DNA of 64,000 nt, taken from contig OY992834.1 in NCBI GenBank assembly GCA_963921425.1, forward strand, positions 3,596,001-3,660,000, written 5' to 3'. Within the stretch, counting starts at the first letter, position 1. Every line of letters begins with the position of its first letter. Under the pieces are notes generated by a model. It was not told the DNA's origin. It saw nothing but the letters and a program-made list of their open reading frames with translations, and did not search any database. The DNA comes from Dryas octopetala (lineage: Eukaryota > Streptophyta > Magnoliopsida > Rosales > Rosaceae). Shown here in pieces: positions 38,500 to 51,249 of the stretch. The translations under genes and the position numbers were made by a program.

Positions 38500-39824
38500 A
38501 AGCTTTAGCTAGTACTTCTTTTGTTTTTGGAATGCAAATGCAAGCTTCTAATATGCATAATTGCATATTTGCTTATGCCTACATGGTTAGGCATTCCTGG
38601 TCTTGTGCATGCATGCAATTTGGGAATAATTAATGTCCAATGCTCTTGTTTTAGGTTGACTTGTCTTAATGTAGAGTCAAATGATGACTTGATATTGCGT
38701 CCTAGAAGGGGTGAATAAGTTACAACCAATTTTTCTCGAAGCAATTGTTAACACATATAGAATTAATATTTTTTATAATGGGACGCAAGTCTAATCCAAG
38801 TATTTCCACCGTTGATAATTAAACCATCACATAAACGGTTAGTTAGGAATGCAAAAATTCGATTGTTAAGGCTTACAAGTTACAACTCATATTTTCATTG
38901 GTAAACTCGAAAATTGGCCAATAGAAGTAAAAATTACTCGTTTTTTTGGTTGATTCTGAAAAAAACAAACTAAAGAGCAAGTTGAGCAACTAACATAAAA
39001 AATATTAGTCATTTTAACTTTAATCCAATACCTCATTCTTTACTCATAATTACATTTATTAATATGGCATGGCAAGCTAGCTCGTTGTCCTTCTCACATA
39101 TATTCTCCTATTTTTCAAGAATCAACGTCCACAAATTTTTGTTTTTGTTTTTTTTCATCTCTCTTTCTTCCATAACCTTTTATACCAATTTCTGGGTTTT
39201 ATTCTTCCTTGTTGCGAATCAGGCTTTGACCATGAAGGATTTTAAAGGTTGTCAAAGGTAAATCTTCTAATCTAAACCGTCTCTTTGTTTACATAATGGT
39301 GGTGATCATCTTGATTTGCTTTTAGATCAAACTTTTGTCTGCACCATCTTTCTTCTTCATATTTTGATTGTTTGTTTGATGTGTAATTAATATAATTTGA
39401 TATAATTAAGAAACATATGTCAACCGCAACATCTTCCCACAAAATGGGGGTGAATTTGTTCATGGGATCAGAACCAATTTAGTTAAGAGGTTTATTACCA
39501 TATTTTTCAAGGGTCTCATTGAAACTCCTTTATGTTTTACTTAGCCTTGTATTTTCTATCTTAATTTAAAATCTTCAATTCGAAAAATGGGGCTATCAAT
39601 ATTTTTTTACTCTCATTTTCATATGCTAACAGCTTTTGCCTTGTATATTTTCATGGAGGAAACTTTTAGTTATTACTATCCAAAGTGTATATATCGCTGA
39701 ATCAAAAAACACGCAATAACTGGTCACAATTGTATAGTTTGGTTACCTGACTTGGTTTTTTTTCTTTTTCTTAGATGTTTCCAGTTAGAGTAAATCGATT
39801 CCCAGGTTTATCTGTGCACACTCA
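38500..39824. other. Intergenic region before thioredoxin
   Basis: AT-rich DNA holding the 3' flank of the receptor kinase and the presumed promoter and leader of the thioredoxin gene. The short open frames here look random. Confidence 0.5.
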
Positions 39825-40980
39825 ATGGGAGGTTGTTGTTCTATGACATTGGTAAGTCTCTTTGAACACAGAGAATAATTTAAAAGTTTCCTCATCGGCC
39901 GCTGAGATAAATGACCTTTTGCTGCATATTCATCTGAGGTAATACATGATTTCTTGCAGTTTTACGGAAATGATAGTGATGAGGTTCAGCAAGAGACTGC
40001 TCTTGCCACTGGAAATGTGCACTATATAAGGACCATGGAAAGCTGGGAGGCCAAGTTGTCAGAATCAATCAAGGATGGCAAGATTGTAAGTTTGTAGTGC
40101 ACTTTCTTAAAATATATATGAACCTTCTTATCATATGGAACTAGCTACAGTATGCTATATACAGAACAGAACCCCCCAGAAAAACCAGTCAGTTCTTCAA
40201 ATTGGTATTCATTAACAAAATCATCAACTACATTACAAGTTTTTTCTTTTTTAGCTAATTATTCTTTGAGCCAAGGGGTTTACAGTGTCAAGACTACTAT
40301 TGGTACAAAGATTTCTTTCTTGCTATCTTTTCTATACAAAATCCAACTAGCTATATGCAGCAGAAGTTGGACTTGCAAGTGATGATGTGCAATACTAAGG
40401 ATTTAAAGCTACATATCTTCTTCTCAAAGTTTCACATGTTTCTCTCATAAGATCTTCTCTGTCAAACTGTCCCGACAGGTTATTATTAATTTCAGTGCAT
40501 CATGGTGTGGTCCTTGTAGAATAATTGCACCAGCCTACAGTGAGCTTGCCGATAAATATTCTTCAATTGTATTTCTAACCTTGGATGTTGATGACCTCAC
40601 TGTAAGTACGAAATTTTATTTATTTATCATAATTTGATATGCTACAGAAGTATAGAAATGCAGACGAAAATGTGGTTTTCCTAGTCTTTAATCTGATCCA
40701 AATGCAATGGTACTTAAATTTACAGTAGATAATGCTGTCTGATATATCAGAGTTGACATACAAGTCCAGATACATGTAACTTGTTCAATCAATCTCTTAA
40801 TATATGAGGCATTTTTTTCTGGGGGTGCAGGAGTTGAGCACATCATGGGATATAAAGGCCACTCCAACATTTGTTTTTCTTAAAGATGGAAGACAGGTGG
40901 ACAAACTTGTTGGAGGCAACAAGCCAGAGCTCCAGAAGAAGACAGCTGCTGTGGCTCAGTTAGCAACCCAAGTCTCATAA
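39825..40980 (+). CDS. Thioredoxin h-type (h9-like, membrane-associated form)
   Basis: Four exons: 39825-39851, 39960-40085, 40479-40601 and 40831-40980, in phase, 141 residues. The tiny first exon codes for MGGCCSMTL: Gly2 is a myristoylation candidate and Cys4/Cys5 palmitoylation candidates, as in Arabidopsis TRX h9, which moves between cells. The active site is canonical, ASWCGPC with Cys61 and Cys64, and the cis-proline loop reads [12 protein letters not shown]. It reduces target disulfides in the cytosol or at the plasma membrane, itself being reduced by NADPH-thioredoxin reductase. Without recognising the nine-codon first exon the gene would appear to lack a start; the GTAAGT donor and in-phase join support it. 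Confidence 0.9.
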
Positions 40981-41931
40981 TTGACTCTTTTGTGATGACC
41001 ATTTCTTTTTTTCATTGGGATATTCTCAGGAACATCAATCTGACCTCAACATGTAAAATGATGTCCATACTAACTGGTTATCATTATATAGTCATATCAT
41101 CATATCTGAGAACTATGAGACCTTATATGTGTGCCAAAGTTGTAGAGACAGAAGCAATGGTTTTCAAAGAAAAGATATTCAATAATCAATATCTGTTTGT
41201 TGCTTATAAGGTTAGTGAAGATAAAAGAAAAACAAAAGTTGGGAACTCGGTAGGGTGTCCCGGCACTTTGTAATACATGGTTGCAGGAGCTAAAGGGAAC
41301 TGAATGCTAAAGTCCAAATACACAACTCTAGCACACAGAAATTTGGACAGACAGAGACAAACTCAGATAAAAGTCAATATCAAATTCAATCAGAAGCCCT
41401 AAACAATGGAAAGAAAAAACACATTCAGAATAAAGTCAACACCATTTTTAATAATATTTATAAGGGAAACATGAAGAAACAACAATCTATACAACCAAAT
41501 GCATTTATTGTTTGTTAAACTTGCTCAAACTATACATGCATCAGTTCAGCTTTGACAATTGTACATGGCCTCCTAAAAGTGAACCCATACATTGATCTTA
41601 ATAAACAGGAAGAGACAGGAACAAACAGAGAGAAAGAAAACAAAACTTGTCCTTGTCCACAGGTCTGGCAATGACAACCGAGCCAAGCCAAATAAAATTC
41701 CCAGATATTCAATATTGATGTCCTCTAGGTACTAATCAAACAAGGTAGTCGTTAGTCACAATGAGTATTTCTTGAAAAACATAGGAATATCTGTCAAAAT
41801 TCCAAACACAACAGAGGAACCTCCGCCCCCTTGAACTTGTTAAATTATCACTCAATTCCTTGGCGAACACTTCCCGCCTTCCCGGGTTCTTTGATCAGTC
41901 AGTCTCCCGTGGAGAACTACTTACTCCAGCC
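40981..41931. other. Intergenic region, upstream of the PHT1 gene
   Basis: This contains the thioredoxin 3' UTR and the presumed promoter and leader of the phosphate transporter. One GNATATNC (P1BS-type) match, GGATATTC, lies at 41018-41025, about 0.9 kb from the start codon; a single match at that distance is weak evidence for PHR control. Confidence 0.4.
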
Positions 41932-43566
41932 ATGGCAGACGTTAAAGAATCCATGTTTTCATCTCTTGACAATGCCAAGACCCAACTCTACCATTACAAG
42001 GCAATTGTCATTGCTGGTATGGGATTTTTTACTGATGCCTATGACCTTTTCTGCATCACCGCTGTTACGAAGCTTATAGGCCGCCTATACTACTACAACC
42101 CCTCTACAAACAGTCCTGGGACTCTACCTACAAATATCAACAATGCCATAAGTGGGGTTGCCTTGTTTGGCACCCTAGCAGGGCAACTCTTCTTTGGCTG
42201 GCTTGGAGATAAACTTGGCAGGAAAAAAGTTTATGGAATCACCTTAGTCACTATGGTGGGGTGTGCTCTGGCCTCTGGCCTTTCCTTTGGTTCCACTTCA
42301 AAAAGTGTAGTCACAACTCTCTGTTTCTTCCGATTTTGGCTCGGGTTTGGGATTGGAGGGGACTATCCCCTCTCAGCTGTGATCATGTCCGAATATGCCA
42401 GCCAAAAAACCAGAGGTGGGTCCATTGCTGCTGTGTTTGCAATGCAAGAAATTGGGATATTGGTTGCAGGAGCTGTGGCCATGATTGTATCCAAGGCATT
42501 CTTAGTAGCCTACCCAGCTGATGACTTTGACACCAATGCTGTGCTCTCAACTCAGCCGTAAGGCGATTTTGTGTGGCGGATTGTGCTCATGTTCGGGGCT
42601 ATCCCAGCGGCCCTGACCTTTTATTGGCGGCTCAAAATGCCTGAAACTGCAAGATACACTGCCTTAGTTCAAGGAGACTATGAAAAAGCTGCTGCAGACA
42701 TGGCCAAAGTCCTTGAAAAGGACATACCTGTTGGAGACCAATCTGGGCCATCTGGCCCCAAAGTCCATGTTGATCCCAATTCTTCATATGGGTTATTCTC
42801 TAGGGAATTTCTTCGAAGACATGGTGTCCACCTTCTTGGCACAGCCAGCACCTGGCTCTTGTTAGACATTGCCTTTTACAGCTTACAACTCACACAAAAA
42901 GACATATACCCAGCAAGTGGACTATTACCAAAAGCACCAACAATGAATGCAATAGAAGAAGTTTACAAACTCTCAAAAGCAATGCTTTTAATAGCATTGG
43001 TTGCAACAGTACCTGGTTACTGGTTCACAGTGTTCTTCGTTGACAAAATTGGAAGATTCCCAATTCAGCTTGGTGGGTTCCTCTTCATGTCCATTTTCAT
43101 GGCGGTTCTTGGATTCCAATACAAGGAACTCAAGGAATCTCACCATACCCTGTTCATGGTTCTCTATGGGCTGACCCTGTTTTTTGCAAACTTTGGACCC
43201 AACAGCACAACTTTCATTGTGCCGGCGGAGCTTTTTCCGGCGAGGTTCAGGTCCACGTGTCACGGAATCTCGGCGGCAGCAGGCAAAGCAGGGGCTATAA
43301 TTGGTGCGTTTGTGGTGCAGAGCTACATTCATGAGGTTGAGGGAATCCAGAGGGCTATCAAAGGGCTTGCGTTGGTTAACTTGCTTGGCTTCTTTTTCAC
43401 TTTCTTGGTGCCAGAGACAAAGGGTCGGTCGCTTGAGGAGATTTCGGGAGAGAACAATGAGCTTGGAGGCAATGGTGTTAAAGCCATTAATGCAGATGAG
43501 GAGGCAGTAGAAGCTACTGATGTTGACAAAGACAAACCTCCAGAAGCTCAAGTGGAAATGGTTTAG
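41932..43566 (+). pseudogene. PHT1 inorganic phosphate transporter interrupted by an in-frame stop
   Basis: A single frame from ATG at 41932 to TAG at 43566 spans 544 codons. It matches H+/phosphate symporters of the PHT1 family (major facilitator superfamily) from end to end: [13 protein letters not shown] in helix 1, the signature [16 protein letters not shown], the central loop, then [27 protein letters not shown] and a C-terminal [13 protein letters not shown]. Codon 210 (42559-42561) is TAA, in STQP-stop-GDFVWRI, where relatives usually carry Glu or Gln. There is no frameshift or deletion and the rest looks fully conserved, so the lesion is recent, allelic, or a sequencing error. The upstream half alone would give about 209 residues (roughly six helices). 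TAAGG overlaps a GTAAGG donor-like string, but no acceptor would keep the conserved helix that follows. PHT1 genes are often intronless in the coding part, as here. Confidence 0.85.
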
Positions 43567-45103
43567 ATCCTAGATTGCATGCAATAACTATGCTTTTCAG
43601 CTTTTGTGTCTAACAAAATGCTCCCTAGTCCCTATGTTGAGCTTATAGTTGAGTGCTTAATTATCCAGACTTTAAGTCCATGATCACATATTACGTTTTT
43701 CTCATAATATGTATGTAAATACCATTATATTTAAGTGGGTCTTACATACATGATATGAGAAGAGAATATTATATGGCGGGTCACGTACAAATTGTAGTAA
43801 TAAATAATATGGTAAAAGAAAATAAATGTGATGGTGCTCAAATTTTGGGTATCACATGCAGGGCTTCTATGCTCTTCCTTTTGCTTATTATTGCTTAAGA
43901 AACTGAATTTACAAGGCTACGGAATGGGCTCACACTCAAAGTTCGATGGATTGGGCTTATTCTGATTGGCGCTTTAAGCAAGCAAAGTCAACGCTTTTGG
44001 ACTTTTTCTTAGGCCCGACAAAGTTCTTGGACTTGTTATCCCAAGTCCATGAATATTAGCATGCAAAAGGCTCTTTTATTGAGATATGACTTATTGATTG
44101 TACTTCCATGATCAAAGTAATCTATTTTTCAAATTTTAATCTAAGGATCATCTTTCCAAGTTTATCTATTTGCCCTTTATTGCTTTTCGAATCTCTTTCT
44201 TGTGGGAAAAGATATCAGATAGCAAAGATGGGTCATCTTTAACCCATACATATAAATCAGGAGCCAAAAACACATTCTTAGCACACTTCCTTTTTATGAT
44301 AATTATTAATTTAATTAATAATAAAATTTTTGTTTTTGGCCCAAACAAGTTCAATGCATTGAATATTGGGATCTTAGATTGATAATGCATATTGGGCACA
44401 ATCGCACAAGTATAACTACTTAATTAATTGCTTATCCTTTAATTTGTCCATCTTTTTATACAGAGAATATGTCTGTCTTGATAACACAAACGAATCAAGA
44501 AATCAAGACTTTGTTTGTTCAAGATAAGATAAGAATTAAGATAATGTGGACGGATTGACGACAAAGACAAAGGGAGGAGATCGGGTTTTCTATCCATTTT
44601 CATTCGATTCACAATGTTTCCAGACAATAAGAGATGAGGAGAAATAGAAGTGACTATGTACCTTAATCAGTGGAAAATTTTAAAAATTGAATAGAAGATT
44701 TTATTGGAAAATTTAAAAAATTAATCAAAATTTGTTCCATTTAAAGATTTTTAACTACTTTTTTTTTTTTAATTTAGAAATCTAATTTTCCATTAATGTT
44801 GGAGTTCCCATCAAGAAGGGTTTGAAGCCCTAAGTATTGTTCGAACCTTGTCGAGTATAGCTTGAAGAGAGTTCCAACACTTCTCAAAAGCAACTCAAGC
44901 ACTAATCGATAAAATGTTAAATTTCTAAAACTAAGAAAAGATGATTGAAAATTTGAAAGTCTTTAATAAAAAATAAAAAGGATTAATTTTCACAATTTTC
45001 CAACATTATTCATCACAAATTGAATAAGATGGTGCAAAATAAGCACCCTCTTCCCAAAAAAGAAGAAGAAAAAAGAAAAAAGAAAAATTCCTAGCTACTT
45101 GTA
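43567..45103. other. Convergent intergenic region
   Basis: This lies between the PHT1 stop and the 3' end of the methylesterase on the other strand. It is AT-rich with no gene or clear repeat family. Confidence 0.5.
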
Positions 45104-47407
45104 TCAAAGAGAAGCTGCAGCTTTTACAAGGAAGCCGAATAGCAGAAAAGGAGTGGAGAAGAAGGGGCTGTGGTCGGTATCCAAAACATACACCTCAGAT
45201 GGTGGCCACTTCTTTATCATTGATTCTTGTTGCTCCGGTTTCACCACTCGATCATGCAACGTTTTTATGTAGACACGTGGCACTTTGTCAACGTCAACAT
45301 GTGGCTCCTCTTCAAACTGGGCTGACATTATGGCTTGGAGCGGCCCTGGCCTCAAAAGCATGCCAGCTAATGTCGAATCCTGGCCAAAATCAGCATCTAA
45401 ATTAACAGCCATAAAGATTGGCCCAAAAGTAGACAAAAAATAAATAAATTATTTATGACATATGTTTTTGTATAAGAAAAGTCCAATCCTTATTATAAAT
45501 ATGAGAAAATTCTACGATGTGGACTATTAGAGATGAAATGTTTTTTTAACCGGCTAAAATTTAAATTTCTTTACATAGCGTATGTCATACAAACGCATTT
45601 AATAATAGAGAATTTATATTAAATTAGATGTTAACAGTTCACTTTTTCTCTAATTCAGTATAAATTTTTTACCATTAAATACATTTATATGACATATTAT
45701 ATCTTGTATTATTAATGTTCTGTATACATATAATATAGTATCCATTTGACGAAGAAAAAGTGATGTATCTAACATTACTCTAGTGAAAGATATGCAAGTA
45801 CGTAAACCATGTGAACCATGTGAATGTAATGCATGTTCACCATCCAATTGCTTGAAGCAGGGAGCAGAAAAGCAGAGGACTAGAAAGTGTCCAGTAGCCA
45901 CCACCCAAAGGAAAAAAAAGCCAGAGAAAAGCCTATGTATGACAACCCTAAAGCCTAAAGGTACAGAAAATGCAATGATGTGTATCGACTGTGATGGGAT
46001 TACCTCTTGAGGACTCATTTGGTAGATGATTTTGCGTTGGAATTCCTTTTTCACAATGCCCGTTGTTGGAGGTTGATCAGCTCCCAACCCAAACCCTAAC
46101 TCATATACATCACCAAATTCTGATAAATCAGGCACCCCCTGTTTCACATAATCAAACAAACATGCCAATAATAATCAGAAAAAATTAATAATAATTGGGT
46201 AGTGATCAGTTTTTGCAGTTAGTACAATTCTGTCCCATCACAATCATTGGGGTTAGAATGAGATGCACTAAGATCGAAAAATGATGGGGTTGTACCGTTG
46301 TAGTAGGCTCATTAGCTCCATTTCCAATGGACAAGAAACAAGAAAAAGCATATGTCTAGATGCCCAAATTATTGAACATATGATTGCTATGTGGCAAAAC
46401 ATGAAGACTTACCAATCACTTTAGTAATTTGGTTGTTTTTGAAAATTGTCTGATTAAACAAATTTGGTGAGAGCAGCATTATTAAACAAATTTGGTAAAG
46501 TATACTAAATCTTTTTAATTAGCCAGACAAGTAGTATGACTAATAAAATAATTACTAAGTATTTTTTTGAAGATAACGCCTCAAAACCATTTGCTTTGTG
46601 ATGACAGATGGCAGCCATCTTTCACTGCATTCTAGAGATGTAGAAGCCATTACCCAACATTGGGATCTGTAGAACTCTAATCTGCAGGGGATCCCAATCA
46701 ATTTCAAGCTCTGCCATGCATAATTGCTCATAGTTTTTCCATGTCAATTAAACATTATAATTGAAGCATGGCACAGTTGAAATGGGAAAGAATTAAATAT
46801 ATATCTATGTATATATATAGCTCATAGAGAAAATAATAATGAGAAATTAAGTAGAAGTAGTAGTTGGAAATTACATCTTTGATATCTTGATCAGTGGAGA
46901 ACCCAAGTTTTAGCATTGTTGCTGCAACATAAACTGCTAACCGAATTTTCTTTGGGAACTTGAGAGTGGCCTGGGTTACACTGAGCCCTCCAGCACTGTG
47001 ACCGACCAATATCACCTGCAAAAATGTCATTTCAACTTGATGATCAACATTCAACAATCCCATAATTAAACCAAGAAAAATTAAATTAATTAAGGAGGGG
47101 ACTGATTAAGCCAGACCTGTTCATTTTCGGGCAGAGCAGAGATCAAGTCCAAGAGTGGTTTGTTGTAATCATCAAAGGAAAGGACTGAATTGACCTCAGA
47201 CTGATCAATCCCAGCACTCTTGAGGTCAACACAGGACACCTTGTAGCCTGAATTCTCCATGAGACATCGGATTTTGTACCAGCACCAACCCCCACCATTG
47301 ATACCATGGACCAGCACAAAGTGGGTCATCAAGGGTAGTACTCCTGATGATGCTCCCTTCAAATTATTAAGCTCCTCTACCATGGCTTCCTCACTCTTCT
47401 CCAACAT
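45104..47407 (-). CDS. MES17: Methylesterase, MES17-like (methyl-IAA esterase type)
   Basis: Four exons: 47407-47117, 47015-46875, 46138-46004 and 45379-45104, in phase, 280 residues. It is an alpha/beta hydrolase of the SABP2/MES family: the sequence opens HFVLVHGINGGGWCWYK, the nucleophile is Ser104 in GHSAGG, the acid Asp232 in LHDRVVKPEQQ and the base His259 in DTDHSPFF. Similarity to Arabidopsis MES17 is strong throughout (GVPDLSEFGDVYELGFGLG, VPRVYIKTLHDR, LLFGFLVKAAASL). MES17 hydrolyses methyl-indole-3-acetate to active auxin. The same function here is inferred from orthology. The N-terminal extension of about 25 residues before the fold is usual for this clade; the start is the only nearby ATG. 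Confidence 0.93.
45581..45696. mobile_element. Tiny palindromic MITE, copy E (divergent), in methylesterase intron 3
   Basis: About 116 bp. The left end TATGTCATACAAACGCATTTAAT is matched by the inverse of the right end, TATGTCATATAAATGTATTTAAT (ends differ at a few positions). Related in its TATGxCATAxAAA terminus to copies A-D but not identical. It lies within intron 3 of the methylesterase. Confidence 0.45.
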
Positions 47408-47689
47408 CAATCAATACCCTCCTCCTCTGTTTTTCTATCCCACCCTCTTCTCCAAGCCCTTTTATCTCTTCCCACTAGTCTTTATATATGCACATGCAGT
47501 GGAAGTGGTTTAATTTGCTGCAGTCATGGTTTTTGCCTTTATTCTATTCATATGCATATATCAAATATTGAAGGATAATATACATGGTAATATGGTCTGA
47601 TTAGCTCCACCAGATCATATACATGAATAGGTAAACTCAGTAATATATGAGTATATGGTATATGGAAATTTTTGTCATACATTCACCGT

Positions 47690-47756
47690 ATGACATACAA
47701 ATTTATTTTACCATTAATGTAGACAGATTCACTTTTTTACTATTATTATTTGTCAT
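47690..47756. mobile_element. Tiny palindromic MITE, copy B
   Basis: About 67 bp running from ATGACATACAAATTTATTTT to the inverse of ATGACAAATAATAATAG. No coding capacity. Confidence 0.45.
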
Positions 47757-48313
47757 ATGACTACTGTATTAAAGACGAACTCTTTCTTTATATGCATTTG
47801 TATTACATTGCTAAGCACCACCGATGAAATCATATTGGGTCAAAGTCATAGTCCACTTGGCACAATACTGTGTCACTTTCACACAGCCTTTAGTGTGTTG
47901 CACTCATATACCAGACATGTTGAGATAAATAATAAGGCAGTCCTAACAAGAAGTTATAAATATATCTTATAGGAAATGGAGATTTTGTCATTGCATAGCA
48001 GCAAGAACTTTTGTATTTCCTGTACGGTTAAAGAAGAAACAAGCTACTTTTAATATCATTTGTTGGTTATTTCAAATTATTTAATTATTTGCTCATGCGA
48101 AACAGATTTTTTGTTATTTTATTCATTGATGCAGGCCAACAATTAATATCCTGGTTTTATTTTATTCTTTCTAATCTGCAAATGATTATCTGGACTCAAA
48201 TTAATCAGCCAGTTGTTTCCCCTTATCTTACTTTTTCACTGAAAAAATACAAACAACAATAGTCCCAAGTTCCAAACAGAAGAAAGTTATATACTTATAT
48301 GGTACGAATATGA

Positions 48314-48412
48314 ATGACAAATAAAAATATTTTTGCACTTTAAATTTTAATGGGTTTACTTTTTCATATTAATATATAGATTTATAAAATACTAAATCTA
48401 TTTATATGTCAT
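48314..48412. mobile_element. Tiny palindromic MITE, copy D
   Basis: About 99 bp running from ATGACAAATAAAAATATTT to the inverse of ATGACATATAAATAGATTTA. Arms of 25-30 bp surround an AT-rich middle. Confidence 0.4.
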
Positions 48413-49324
48413 AGTATCATAAATCAGCTATATATATGAGCCTGGCTTGCATAGATTCTGCAAAGCAATTAACAAACATATTGATGGGCAAGTTCCTTTC
48501 TTTTTACCCTCTGTTTTCCCATCTTACCAAACAGAGTGTTGGTGTAAAAAACTTTTTCCAACGTGAAAAAATCAGTGAAATAGTGAATGACCCTGTTGAA
48601 GTGTTGACTGTTGAGAAAACTTGAGACTCCAGGAAGTTAGGAATATTTTTGTGACAGATAAAACTGCAAGAGGGAGAGAAAAAAAAAAAGATTAGCCAAA
48701 AAAGGCTAAAAGGTAGAGACCCGTAAAAGGTATTATCATGAATTCATGATTGAGCAATTACATGCATTAGATTGAAAAAGTTGAGACAGATTAACTGGGA
48801 ATCATTGGAAATCGAGCCCCTGAATGATGTAAACATCTATAAAGATAAGTAACCGCCAGCTCAGCCATGGCCATTTGCACTTGCATAAAATACTAGATCA
48901 TGAAAAGAAATGTGAGTAAAAATTATTTTCATTAGTTGCTCATAAAGGGGGTGACAATTAGGCATTAGAAACCAATTTTAACAAAAATTAATGATAATTA
49001 AGTAATACAGACTAAAGTTCTCAAATGCCACCCCTTTCTGTACAATCAATGAAAGTAATCTTTGTTCACAATTTTTTGTAGTGCCAGTTGATGCATTAGA
49101 AAATAATGCTCAACACACAAGTGGAACAATGGAAGGGACCTTCAGAAAAAGTCATGGAAACGAGGGAAGAAATTCTCGGTGAAGTGTAGCTGTCACAACA
49201 TGTGTGTATCAATGACTTTTGACAATTTACTCCATACCCATATTGCTTTCACACATATACATATATTCCTTCTCTTAATAATAGAGTTTTGATTTTTGAA
49301 CTATAAGAATATTCTACTATACAT

Positions 49325-49377
49325 ATGACATACAAATATAGTTAATATTGACACGAATTCATTTATTTGTATATCAT
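49325..49377. mobile_element. Tiny palindromic MITE, copy C
   Basis: About 53 bp running from ATGACATACAAATATAG to the inverse of ATGATATACAAATAAATG. The shortest copy. Confidence 0.4.
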
Positions 49378-51249
49378 TTGGTGTCCTTTTATATATAAAC
49401 TTCAAATTATTAGAATTAATATATTACTGCTTGTTTAAGTTAATTATGAGAGTGGCAATCAAATGCTGATGCACTTAGAAGAAATTCATCAATTAAATTC
49501 AAAAGAAAATTGAGTACTTGTGTTTGGAAGTATGTTTGATTTGATATGCCTATTAATTGTCTCTTCCAATTGAGAAAATGGTAAGCACTAAAAGTCTAAA
49601 ACCCATTGGCAATTTTATTAATTGCACTCACTAGCTAGTTGGTAGAGAAGACCACTTCCATGTTTGGATGAGATAATGAAAATGACTTACTTACTACCAT
49701 TTTATCTTCATTTTAATTAATTGACTGGTAAAACACAGTTTTCCTTCTTCATTTTTTGAAGCAAATTTTTTATCATTAGCAATATTGGCTTCTTTAGCCC
49801 AACAAATTTTCTTTCAGTTGATTACTTGTTGAACCAAAAGATTTGCCTTTCCATTGTAAAAGGGTGTCTCAAAAGTAACTTAATTAGTTTCAAATTTTAT
49901 TGTTAAGTTTTTCAAATGAAGTCAACACCTTATTGTTCACCAAAAAGTCAACACCATTATCTTTTTAAACCACCATACCCCATGTGTCTAAAAGTAAGCA
50001 TTAATTATAGATTGCCATTACTAAAAGTCTAAAAGTACTCTTCAGTACAACTGTACAAGGTAAGATGGTGTCAAATGCAATCCATAATTGTGAGGTAATT
50101 AACCAAAAGCTAATCGGGAAGAGGACATTGAAATAAAGGGTGTTAGAATGCCTCCACGGCTCCACCCACTACAAGTCAAGAATTGCAAGTGGAATAATGA
50201 TTTAATTTGCTTAGTTTGTTACAGTAAGTGACAGCTCCAAAAATTGATTAATTTATTTAAAAATATGTACTCCCACGTCAGAGATCCGGTCACAAAAGTT
50301 TAAAGAATGAATTAATCATCAATATATATTAAGCAAACGCTCTTCTGTTAGTTCAATTCTATAATATAAAGTAGGCAATCAGCTGATAATGAAAAATGTT
50401 AATTCAACTCTGTAAAGTGTAAATGGTAACTTAAAACAATTGTTTTGAAGAATACTGAGGCATCTTTTTTAATTTTTGTGAGACATGTAGACATCTTTAG
50501 GGGGAGCTGCATATGCTAAAAGCTTGTCTCCAACTCCAATCTATAGCTAGCGGTTGTGGCATGGGCACTGAATATGGATATATTGCATGCGTTATTGTGA
50601 ATTTGGAAGAAGATATTTTATTGTCCCACAAAAAGTGTTTTTTTTTTTTTTTCAGAGAAGAGAAGTGGTGACTCCACGTTTGGTTGTCTCCATGAGTGCT
50701 TGACAATGGGTCTTGCATTTCCACCCAGCACCCTTTCCATTTTATTATCATTATTTTTTGTTTTGCTAAAGTCCACTTCTTCCATTTGCAACATGATAAA
50801 TTATTAAATTATAGCAATTTTCCTGTTTATTACGTTTTTAATTTTGCATTAAGAAGGGAAATTTCAAATTCAGAATTTTGAACGTAAAATAAAATCTATG
50901 TTTTTTAGGTCATTTCACATTTTTTTCTCTTTTTAATACAAGATAACAAATCATATATATCTAACACCAAATGTTTTCTCTTATTACATGGGGCTCGAGA
51001 CCCACCCAGCCAAGAGCTATATATAAATATACTAATATAGTGCAACACTACACATTCATAATTTTCTGTAGTGGGGAAATGAAGGTGCCGTGAGAAGATA
51101 ATCGTATACAACGATTTATTTATTTATTTTTGGTAATGAATTGTATACAACCATAAAACCTTTTACCAAGAAGATTTTTGGATTTAGTGACGATTTTCTT
51201 CTCTTTGTTCATCGGTGGTTAGGGATAGATCGGTGGTTAGGTTTGGCTT

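Noticed and set aside
41018-41025. GGATATTC as a P1BS (PHR1) site for the phosphate transporter
   Set aside because: A single 8-mer with six fixed bases is expected by chance every few kb, and this one lies 0.9 kb away in the thioredoxin 3' UTR.
42557-42620. GTAAGG in the PHT1 gene as a possible splice donor that would remove the stop codon
   Set aside because: The only near acceptor would give an intron of about 50 nt, below the usual plant minimum, and would delete a conserved helix present in all relatives.
44800-45080. Short stretches of GAAG/AAAG-rich sequence near the methylesterase 3' end as a repeat
   Set aside because: Only low-complexity purine runs, without a definable unit.
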